This document shows positions 1-8,190 of a stretch of 64,000 nucleotides of DNA, piece after piece. A model generated the notes under the pieces. The model did not search any database, had not been told where the DNA came from, and saw nothing but the letters and a program-made list of their open reading frames with translations. The stretch is from Anisakis pegreffii (taxonomy: Eukaryota > Nematoda > Chromadorea > Rhabditida > Anisakidae). Both the position numbers and the translations under genes were made by a program. Within the stretch, counting starts at the first letter, position 1; every line of letters begins with the position of its first letter. The stretch lies in NCBI GenBank assembly GCA_035041965.1, contig JAPYMA010000553.1, positions 1 through 64,000 on the forward strand. The letters are read 5' to 3'.

Positions 1-1
1 T

Positions 2-1207
2 AAGAAAGTCTTACATAAAATGAAAAATTACTATTGGGACACAAAATATAGAGATGTATATCAGTGGACTCGCGCTTGTGTCACTTGCCAAATGCGTCAT
101 GATCCCAGACCTTATCCACGTGTACCTCTCAATCCTGTATCCAGTATGGCAATCATGAATAAAGTACGATTGGATCTTTGTGGCCCTTTCAGAACTACCG
201 CGAATAACAACAAATACATTATGAATATTATTTGTCTTTTTAGCAAATATGTCATCAGCATCCCTGTAGCAGATGCTCGATCAACAACTTTAGCAAAAGC
301 TATCTTAAATCATTGCGTTCTTATCTATGGAACACCTAACCAACTTGTAACTGACAATGCCACATCTTTCTCATCCGACTTCTTTCAGGAATTCTGTAAT
401 CTTTTATACATTAATAAACGCTATTCAACCCCATATCACTCTGCCGGTAACGGTGCCGTTGAGCGTTCATTCAGGACATTTCAAAATATGCTGGCAAAAT
501 ACGTCTCTAATGACATCACAGACTTTGATGAATTCTTACCTTTTATGTCCTTTTGTTACAATACCGCCATCAATGATATGACTGGTGAGAGCCCTTATTT
601 CCTCATGTTTGGGCGTGACCCTTGCTTTTCAATTGAAAGTGTTATCTTACCCAACGCTAGGGACTCCATTGTTGATGTAGATGTGGGTGAATTCAAAGCC
701 CACATGATCCACTCATTACGTCAAGCTTGGACACTAGCATATGAATATAGCATACGCGCTCAACAAAAGATGAAAGCAACATATGATCGAACAGCTTCTA
801 ATTCCAAAATTTGTGTAGGTGATCGTGTCTTGCTTCGCCGTGATACTATTAAGCCTGGAGCAACTAAGAAATTTCATCTTCCATGGACAGGTGTTTATAG
901 AGTCATTGACATCAATGTTCCTAATGCAATTATAGTCAGCTGTGCAGTGCCCAGAGCCACGCCTTTTAAGGTGCATTTGAACCAAATTAAGAAGTTCAAT
1001 ATCATTGAAGGCCCTGCTTGCACTCTGCCCACGATTCCTGAAGATGAGCAGCAGCAATTGACAGATAGTCAGGCGCAAGCTCTGCATAATATACCGGGTT
1101 ACCAGTATGACTTACATCTTCCATCTCACATTCCATCTGAAGCGTCGTCATCCGCTACGTCACGCTATAATTTACGTTCACGTACTAAAGCCGTCTTGCC
1201 GATGTAA
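2..1207 (+). CDS. Gypsy-type integrase, C-terminal part of pol (5' partial)
   Basis: The reading frame is open to the left edge, so the ATG at 20 is internal and the true start lies outside the window. Numbering from that Met, CVTC at 20-23 is the CC half of the HHCC zinc finger. The catalytic DDE residues are Asp52 (LDLCGPF), Asp112 (TDNATSF) and Glu148 (GNGAVERSF), with the classic 35 residues between the last two. PWTGVYRV is a GPF/Y-like C-terminal motif, and the protein ends in a basic YNLRSR tail, common at the end of gypsy pol. Integrase inserts the reverse-transcribed DNA into the host genome. The ORF stops at a TAA 18 bases before the helicase ATG, in the same frame. Confidence 0.9.
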   Translation, partial: KKVLHKMKNYYWDTKYRDVYQWTRACVTCQMRHDPRPYPRVPLNPVSSMAIMNKVRLDLCGPFRTTANNNKYIMNIICLFSKYVISIPVADARSTTLAKAILNHCVLIYGTPNQLVTDNATSFSSDFFQEFCNLLYINKRYSTPYHSAGNGAVERSFRTFQNMLAKYVSNDITDFDEFLPFMSFCYNTAINDMTGESPYFLMFGRDPCFSIESVILPNARDSIVDVDVGEFKAHMIHSLRQAWTLAYEYSIRAQQKMKATYDRTASNSKICVGDRVLLRRDTIKPGATKKFHLPWTGVYRVIDINVPNAIIVSCAVPRATPFKVHLNQIKKFNIIEGPACTLPTIPEDEQQQLTDSQAQALHNIPGYQYDLHLPSHIPSEASSSATSRYNLRSRTKAVLPM

Positions 1208-1225
1208 TACTAACATTGTTGCAGG
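1208..1225 (+). promoter_or_regulatory. Candidate branch point and 3' splice site in front of the helicase ORF
   Basis: Directly after the pol stop codon the sequence reads TACTAAC (1208-1214) and then TTGTTGCAG (1216-1224), with the helicase ATG at 1226. TACTAAC is the ideal branch-point sequence, and the AG lies ten bases beyond it. This is the expected layout for a spliced subgenomic mRNA, as used for env in errantiviruses, or for spliced-leader trans-splicing in a nematode. The polypyrimidine stretch is short. The function is inferred from layout only. Confidence 0.5.
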
Positions 1226-4200
1226 ATGTGGCAACGTTTATCACAATCTAAGACTTCTTCTCATGACAGTCATCATGATGAATCTCAGGTGCAATCTACT
1301 GAAGATACATTTTGGGTTCCACGTGGAGCCTTCAATTTCTTTTCGCGCCAACTTCAGACATTAACTAATGTGCTTCCTACTATTACTCTTCCTCTGCCAC
1401 GTCGTTCACTTCCCGCAACTACGACACCTGAACCAGTGTCTCCACCACCTTCTACAGTGCAACAATTGTCACTTACTGAACGTTTGGCTTCTCTTCACAT
1501 AACTGCATCGTCTCAACCCTTCTCTGTAGAAATCCCCCAACTATCTCACATTGTCCCTACGGACGCATCTGAACCAGTGTCTATATCTCCTCAACCTTCT
1601 ACTTCGACTCAGGACCTACCTCCTGCCGCACCATCTACCTCACAACTATCTCCCATTGTCCCTATGGACGCACCTGAAACTGTACCTCTATCTCCTCAGC
1701 CTTCTACTTCGACTGAGGCGCTCCCTTCTGCCATCCCATCCATCACCCAGCCTTCACTTCATCCAGCCATCCAGGCGTACAATCCACCAGGTCACCCCAT
1801 CACACTGCTTTCTGATTCTGATTCATCGTCTGTTATTTCTCTCGGTGATGATGTATTTCTACCTGAGCCCGTCACTTATATAGTGTCGCAATACCTTAGT
1901 AATCAAGTTGTCTTAGTTATTGAACCGTCACAATCTCGTCACATTCTGGATCACGCCCCTGCCTTACTACAGTTCACGGATTATACTCAATTCTATTATG
2001 ATGGCCACAATTGTGGCACAGGTTTCAACAGATTCAACGTCTACCCATTTTCCATATTCGAAGTATTGGTGTACGCCCCGTTAATTATTCACCATCGTCA
2101 GGCACCTCTTCAAACATATCACCCTCAAATCATTTCTCAAAATTTGAATACTGACCGTATTCGTGCAAATGCCGCTGCGCAGTTTGCCGCACCATTTGAG
2201 CCACAACCTTCTATTATGTCTATTCTCTCTCTCACTCAACATGCCAACATCAAAGCTGGTGACAGACGTAAACGTCAGAGTCAACCCCGAATAACGCTGC
2301 AGTACGTTGGACGTCATTCTGAGAAAACTCGAACTGTTCCTTATTATCTTGCTGACTCCTTTACTTCTCGCCCATTGGAAGGAGATGTTGTACTTGCACA
2401 TTACGTTCATGCCCCACAATTAGCTCAAATTGGTATCAATTATGTACTTCCACCAGGATACCCTTTTGACTCTACTAATCATTTTGTCACACGAGCATTC
2501 GCCGACACGGTATTAATCTGTATCAATCCGGCTGATCCTAATCACCCAGCATTGCAACAAGATCCTTTCTCTCGCATCAGCCCTGATGATCAAGAGCAAC
2601 TTATTCGAATCTGTCGTAACTACGAAGATATTTTATTGGCTACTGCCATATTTATTCGTAACAGAATGATACATGCGATGTCCAATAGTGCCTATTTTGG
2701 CACCTCTTATACCTTACGTGATAATATTCTTGCAGCATCAATACCAGCCATCAATGACACAAGAATTATGTCTCTAAGGGTCAGGTTTTGGGAACCTGAC
2801 GTGAGGATGCACGTCATTCCCTCCATTTTCAGGCAACACGATAAATCGAAGCCGCCCGTATCAGCAGTCATTCAAGACATTCAACTGGATTCTGATATGA
2901 ACATGAAGGCAAACATTGTCCTTCGTGACGTTGATGCTGAGAAACTACGTCGATTAGCTGCGGAAACCGGTGATGAGCTGGTCATTGAACCAGACTCCAC
3001 AAGGACAGGCCTCGAGAGTCGCATTGATTATTTGCGATATCGATACATCTCGACCATGTTACAATCAGATACAACTCCCCGGTGTTCCTACGTACTCCGC
3101 TTACTGCTCGGAATACCTAGACCAGTATTCTATACTCCCAGTACATGTCCGTTAGTGAACGTAACATTAACTGATGAGCAGTGCTCAGTAATTCAACACT
3201 TGAGGGGTGATTGCCCTATTCTTTTCCAACAGGCGCCAGCAGGTACTGGCAAAACTTTTGTTATCTCGGCATTTATTCAAGAACACATGCTAACGAAGCC
3301 TTCCGCCATCACATTTTTAGCTGCCACGACCAATATGGCCGTTAGTAATATCGCGCAGGCAATTCTCAAGCTGATTCCACAATTACCGCATACTGAATTC
3401 TTATATTTGCAGTCACTAACTAATGAACGTCTAACTTGTTCAGATAACTATTTATGGGCTCCTTACCGTATGCCGGAGCTCATGAGTAGACTGGTCGACC
3501 TGCAATATTTTCGCGAGGATCAATTACAATTTGCCCGTGACTATGTCAATAATCGCATGGCTCACGACGGAAAGGGATGTCACGAACGCAAAGCCCTTGA
3601 TCTTGTCCTACAGACCAAACAGGTACGGTTAATTTGTGGTACAATTGCGATGTTAGAGCAATTCCTTTCGTCGCTTGAAGAACACATCGAAAGATGCATA
3701 ATTGATGAAGCTGGCCTTGTTCCGGAAGTACAATTGTTAACACTTGTTTCTGCCATGCCCAATTTACGACAAGTATTTCTCACTGGCGACCTTCATCAAC
3801 TTCCCGCCTATAAGGCGAATATACCTGATGACCTTCTTAAATATGGGTGCGATAGCGCCATCGCTAGTGTTGCCCGCCGGAATGTAATCCCTATGTTGTC
3901 CCTTAATATTTCGTACCGTTCCCACCCTTTCCTCACATTCTGTCTATCCGAAACAGTATATAATGGTCAACTCAGACCGGGTATTTCCGCTGATGACCGT
4001 TCATTACTTATTTCTTCTGATTTTCCCTTACCCATCCCATCCATTCCTCTCGCCCTTATTCACATCTCTAGTTCTGATGTAATCAATACCTGGAGATCAC
4101 GATACAACCGTGATCAAGAAGAAGCAGCAATTCACATTGCCCAGCGTCTGGCCTTCACTATTGCTCCCCATCAAATCACTATCATATGTTTCTACCTTGC

Positions 4201-4621
4201 GAGTCGTGATTACATCCGTTCTCAACTGGAAGGCACATCTATTGACTGTCACACCATCGACAGCTTCCAAGGTAAAGAAAATGATGTAATTATTCTTGTC
4301 ACGACTCGTTCATATGACTATCGTGCCACCGATGATCAAGTTAAATTCTTTGCTGATCCTCAGCGCATTACCGTGGCGTTGTCCCGTGCACGTCATGGAC
4401 TTTTCATTGTGGCGGATTTCCCCATGTTACTGAAATATAACATCTGGCAGACATATTTGCGTCTAGCCACCCAAGAAACGCCCATAGTGAACCGACACTA
4501 CGTTAGTGCCATTTTCGACGAGGTTCACCGCAACCATCGTAATCTGTTGGTGGATGTACATGGCCAACCTTTCCTGCCTCCCGACACCATATATATTAAT
4601 CGGAAATGGCATCAATACTGA
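1226..4621 (+). CDS. UPF1-like superfamily 1B helicase encoded by the retrotransposon (1131 aa)
   Basis: The C-terminal half carries the full SF1 motif set: Walker A APAGTGKT (GTGKT at 673-677), motif Ia LAATTNMAVSNIA, Walker B DEAG (827-830), motif III TGDLHQLP (853-860), SYRSHP (896-901, compare YRMHP of UPF1/DNA2 proteins), motif V TIDSFQGKE (1010-1018) and motif VI ALSRARHGL (1051-1059). This places it with UPF1/DNA2/NAM7 helicases, which unwind RNA or DNA 5' to 3', and not with Pif1/Helitron helicases. Residues about 50-200 are Pro/Ser/Thr-rich and contain a 35-residue tandem duplication; residues about 200-620 match nothing I recognise. There is no signal peptide or transmembrane segment, so it is not an envelope. 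It ends 71 bases before the polypurine tract. Its role in the element life cycle is unknown. Confidence 0.85.
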   Translation: MWQRLSQSKTSSHDSHHDESQVQSTEDTFWVPRGAFNFFSRQLQTLTNVLPTITLPLPRRSLPATTTPEPVSPPPSTVQQLSLTERLASLHITASSQPFSVEIPQLSHIVPTDASEPVSISPQPSTSTQDLPPAAPSTSQLSPIVPMDAPETVPLSPQPSTSTEALPSAIPSITQPSLHPAIQAYNPPGHPITLLSDSDSSSVISLGDDVFLPEPVTYIVSQYLSNQVVLVIEPSQSRHILDHAPALLQFTDYTQFYYDGHNCGTGFNRFNVYPFSIFEVLVYAPLIIHHRQAPLQTYHPQIISQNLNTDRIRANAAAQFAAPFEPQPSIMSILSLTQHANIKAGDRRKRQSQPRITLQYVGRHSEKTRTVPYYLADSFTSRPLEGDVVLAHYVHAPQLAQIGINYVLPPGYPFDSTNHFVTRAFADTVLICINPADPNHPALQQDPFSRISPDDQEQLIRICRNYEDILLATAIFIRNRMIHAMSNSAYFGTSYTLRDNILAASIPAINDTRIMSLRVRFWEPDVRMHVIPSIFRQHDKSKPPVSAVIQDIQLDSDMNMKANIVLRDVDAEKLRRLAAETGDELVIEPDSTRTGLESRIDYLRYRYISTMLQSDTTPRCSYVLRLLLGIPRPVFYTPSTCPLVNVTLTDEQCSVIQHLRGDCPILFQQAPAGTGKTFVISAFIQEHMLTKPSAITFLAATTNMAVSNIAQAILKLIPQLPHTEFLYLQSLTNERLTCSDNYLWAPYRMPELMSRLVDLQYFREDQLQFARDYVNNRMAHDGKGCHERKALDLVLQTKQVRLICGTIAMLEQFLSSLEEHIERCIIDEAGLVPEVQLLTLVSAMPNLRQVFLTGDLHQLPAYKANIPDDLLKYGCDSAIASVARRNVIPMLSLNISYRSHPFLTFCLSETVYNGQLRPGISADDRSLLISSDFPLPIPSIPLALIHISSSDVINTWRSRYNRDQEEAAIHIAQRLAFTIAPHQITIICFYLASRDYIRSQLEGTSIDCHTIDSFQGKENDVIILVTTRSYDYRATDDQVKFFADPQRITVALSRARHGLFIVADFPMLLKYNIWQTYLRLATQETPIVNRHYVSAIFDEVHRNHRNLLVDVHGQPFLPPDTIYINRKWHQY
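1538..1747 (+). repeat. 105-bp tandem duplication inside the helicase ORF
   Basis: Two diverged copies, 1538-1642 and 1643-1747, each encode 35 residues of the form LS(H/P)IVP(T/M)DA...SPQPSTST. The period is a multiple of three, so the frame is kept. The segment is low in complexity and probably disordered. Confidence 0.8.
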
Positions 4622-4692
4622 ATTCTCGTAAGTTCTCCTGGAACTGCCGGTAAGCCACTTTATATCTTTCGACCAGAGACGGTCTTGCCGCA

Positions 4693-4702
4693 GGGTGGGA
4701 GG
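4693..4702 (+). other. Polypurine tract (plus-strand primer)
   Basis: GGGTGGGAGG lies immediately before the TGTAACC that begins the putative LTR, where plus-strand priming occurs in LTR retrotransposons. Confidence 0.6.
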
Positions 4703-5381
4703 TGTAACCAAGTCGATTAATATTCTCAAAATATAAAATATGAAATCTAAGGAATTTCAGATATAACTCAAAAATGTGACAACATCGAATATCATTCTCA
4801 AAACATAAAATATAAATTTGAAGAATTTCAGATATAACCCAAACAGAACGATTGATATCTTCAAGTCAAATCTCAATGGCAAAAGATTCCCACAGACAAA
4901 TCCTAAGCAGCAACAAAATATTGTGAGAAAATCTATTATAGGTCGGAAGTCAAGAATGGGTACTTAAAGGCAGAGCGCGAAGGAACGTGGTCGGTCGGTC
5001 GGTTAATCAGTCAATTAGTCAATTCATTCCGTCAGTGTGTCAGCCAGTAATTCAAGTCTCAAGTCCAATGTCCTATCAGTGTATCAGATCATATTGAAGC
5101 CGTCAGAAGCAGTATTCCAAAATTCGTATTAATTGTATTAATCAAGAATATTCTGTGAAGAAAATAATTGTTGTGTGGGCCTAAGTAGGTCCTTTAACAA
5201 TTGCTGCCGACTATATTGTATTGTTGAAAGAATATATTGTCAGAATCATTGTATCGTTGAATCATATTCACGCTTCCACTGTACTTGATAATAAATCCTA
5301 TATTGAATTCTCAGTTGTATATCCACCGACATTCATCATTTTAACTTTACAAATTATGTGCCTCCCTTTAGTGCTGTGACA
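4703..5381 (+). repeat. Putative 3' LTR of the gypsy-like element
   Basis: Begins TGTAACC after the polypurine tract and is taken to end in ...GTGACA, about 680 bp. The U3 part has two diverged direct repeats 72 bp apart (from 4722 and from 4794, sharing ATTCTCAAAA and GAATTTCAGATATAAC), which look like duplicated enhancer-type modules. A run of GGTC repeats lies at about 4990-5004, and a polyadenylation signal AATAAA is at 5290-5295. The right end is provisional. Confidence 0.55.
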
Positions 5382-5448
5382 CATCGTCATTTCCTGCTGC
5401 AATAATTTACGAAATCGCAGTGTCTCGTCTCCTCTGTCAACCTATCAC

Positions 5449-5967
5449 ATTTTGACATGAAAATAAAGAAACTAATCTAATGATCATGAACATTCTCGTC
5501 AAGAATTCGTCGACGGTACTAGATTGAATCACTTCGCTCCGACCAAACACACATTTGAAAAAATATTGTTAAACATTTGCAGGGGAAACAATCTCAAAAG
5601 ATCGATCAATAATGATCGGATAACCTCCTCAATTCTTCCTAATACTCTCAAAGGCCCTCCGGGGGAGGATTTTTCTACCACTAAGTTAGAACATTGTTGC
5701 AAAATAGAGATTCGACGAGATCAACCGGAATAATAACTCAAAAAACTGGAGTTAACTTCGTTTACACGTACTTTAACTTTGAATCATTGAATTGCGTTCA
5801 TCTGATGAATGAGGCAAAATGAGGGCACTGTTGTCGATATGCTGTCGGAGCGCTAACAACGAACGAAAATTTTTCATTTGATTAAATTTACTACATCTCG
5901 CGGATGAACAAATGAGTATGCGTTGCGATGCGCATTTTGGTAAGTAATAATAATGATAGTAATAATA

Positions 5968-6011
<44 letters not shown>

Positions 6012-7554
6012 TATTATTATTATTATCATTATTATTATTACTATCATTATTATTATTTACTACGTCTGTGATCGATGGAGCAAGAATTTTTATTATTGAG
6101 CGAATCACTTTTGAATGAAAGAATTGTGGCAATTTTGTTCATAGATATTTAAGTTAACATATTTTAAAAACTTGTTTCATGAATGAAACGATTGAATTGT
6201 ACATAATAGGCTAGCTGCAATCAACCATTTAACCAAATTTTGAAATTTTGAAACCTTGACTGATGCGCAATAACTCTAAAAGCCAATAAACTGATGGATT
6301 TTCCGAATTGATGCTACTTTGGGGCACTTCATACGATTCGAGTGTCTTCGACGATGAAGGGCGGAATCAAACGAGTCGGCAAAGATGGATGGGCGAACGA
6401 GCGATTGTTATTATGCAGCCATTATGCAGGGTGTACAGCTGCTGTTCATGTGACGATTATGTGCACATTTTGAGAAAAGAGTATTATTATGATTGTTATT
6501 ATAATTTTGATTATCATTGCTACTCTCCTCTTTGATATCCAGATAACAGTGATATTTACACTGTCGTTACCCTTGTTTTTATTGTTGTTATTACAACAGA
6601 AAAGCGGAAGGATATTATGTGGTTAACATCACTCGTAAAATTCACGCCAAATCATTAATAGAAACTGAATTTGGTAATTTTTTAGGTTGAGAATAGCACA
6701 TTCACCAGGTAGCAGAAATAGACCAGCTAGAAATGCCGTATGGGAGTTGAGAAATTGATAAAACAATTGTTTCGAAGAGACAAAAATTAAAAGGAAATAC
6801 GTGGAAGTTTTTCAGTTTGTTTTCAAATGGGAGTGAGACGATTGATTTATCTGAGCCTGCCATGGAACGTATTGAAAAGGAAAAGTACTTCTTCTTTGAG
6901 GATTGATTTTTCTTTTAAAAACAGCGCATAAACTTCATCAACTTACTTGATCCATTTTCACTTGTTATTCACTTCTGTAAACTATTATTGTTTATTACTA
7001 TGAATATGCTTCACAGAAATCAGGAAGGCCACCTTGATTTTCTTATGACGTGAGTTTTGCGCTTTTCGGTGAGTATTAATACAAATATTATTGAAAATGA
7101 AGCAAAGTTAACTTCATTAGACATAAACAATTTATTTGTGAAAACATGAATCAGATGATCAGTTTAATGCATGAATAGATATTATCGTGATATAACTATC
7201 CCAGGATAAGCTCCACTTGAGACTATGGCTCAGAGCAGTGATTCTCTTAGGAACTGGAGGACACAACTCAAGGAAAGTAGTTGAAATCCGTGGCTGTCTA
7301 CTTGTTTCTCTTACCACAGAAAAGTGTGACGATGAGATGAGATGAGATGTACAGGTGACACCCGAGCAATACTGAACGAATTTGCTATGATGATATGAGA
7401 CAGAAATGCAATGCGAGAAAAGTGCAAAGTTTAATACTGAATATTACTAAAATCAGAGTGTTTATAAATATTTACAATGAAATCCAATCACATAAGAACA
7501 TATCCAATATTTCCACTTAATCTCATCTCAGTCACTTATTCAAATCTCCTTCAG
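5449..7554. other. Mostly non-coding spacer downstream of the retroelement
   Basis: AT-rich sequence with the trinucleotide palindrome described separately. An open stretch on the plus strand at 6308-6535 (75 codons, Cys- and Tyr-rich) and short splice-like signals near 5939 and 7045 could belong to upstream exons of the unidentified gene ending at 8190, but I could not link them by phase. Nothing else can be supported. Confidence 0.4.
5940..6060. repeat. Long AAT/ATT palindrome with mirrored interruptions
   Basis: The left arm starts GTAAGTAATAATAATGATAG and the right arm is its reverse complement, ending CTATCATTATTATTATTTAC. The interruptions (GATAG, then a GAT) recur at matching places in both arms, so this is an inverted duplication rather than two neighbouring microsatellites. 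Arms are about 50 bp with an AAT/ATT centre. Confidence 0.85.
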
Positions 7555-8190
7555 TGCGATCTTAATGAATCGCTGTATTATCATAATCAAGATGTTGCAT
7601 CACTTCTTAACACCTTGTTTTCGTCGGACTCAGATGAAATACCTATTTGTCGACGAAGAACTCAGTCAGGTTACTTGGCCATTTAATGCGGCCAAAATAC
7701 ATTTAATCTGGCCTTCCGTGACTGCTTTCAACGAGATATGATAGCTATCAACTAGTTGTTAGTCCTCGTACCTGTGTTTCCAAACAAAAAACATTCCCTA
7801 CAGCTATTTCCACTTTAAACAAAAATTCATGTTATTGGCTAAAAACATGCTCTAGTTTCAACGTTGGTATGCAGTTCGATTTCAACATTGATATGAGGAA
7901 AGCAAACTCTCTCTTGCGAATGAGACTCTTGTTTGCTTACTGACCAGACTTACTCGTTTCAATTGATACACATCTTATAGATGCACAAACAATAATTGCA
8001 TTTGTTTGTTGCTTTGCATTATTTGGAAGTAGTGAGGGCATCTGAGCGGAATTTCATATTGGTCGGAACCCGGCCGGATGCCATCGATACTTTGAAGGAC
8101 AATAATGCAGATCAACGAGTTCTCATGGAGAGATACGAATTTCCTTTTGCATCTACACCTCCAAGTCTTCATGGTGGAACATCGGATTAA
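7555..8190 (+). CDS. Unidentified protein, last two exons only
   Basis: Exon 7555-7669 follows a strong acceptor (CTCCTTCAG) and encodes CDLNESLYYHNQD... with an acidic SSDSDEIP segment and a basic CRRRTQ end. It leaves one base of a split codon before a GTTACT donor. Exon 8030-8190 starts with the two missing bases and encodes VRASERNFILVGTRPDA... ending LHGGTSD and a TAA. The phase match and the coding-like composition support a real C-terminus of about 92 residues, hydrophilic, perhaps a cytoplasmic tail. Upstream exons were not located; they may lie in 5.4-7.5 kb or beyond the retrotransposon. No family is recognised. Confidence 0.45.

Larger units (their letters stand above)
1..5381 (+). 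mobile_element. Ty3/gypsy-like LTR retrotransposon, 3' part, carrying a helicase ORF
   Basis: The element enters from the left edge, so its 5' LTR, primer binding site, gag, protease and reverse transcriptase are outside the window. What is visible, in order, is the end of pol (integrase), a second long ORF encoding an SF1 helicase, a purine-rich tract and a putative 3' LTR beginning TGTAACC. The order integrase, extra ORF, PPT, LTR is that of errantivirus-like gypsy elements, in which the extra ORF is normally env. Both ORFs are uninterrupted and lie in the same frame, which suggests a fairly recent insertion. The right boundary is uncertain: TGT...ACA ending near 5381 fits, but an end near 5448 cannot be excluded because the left LTR and the target-site duplication are not available for comparison. 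Confidence 0.8.
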
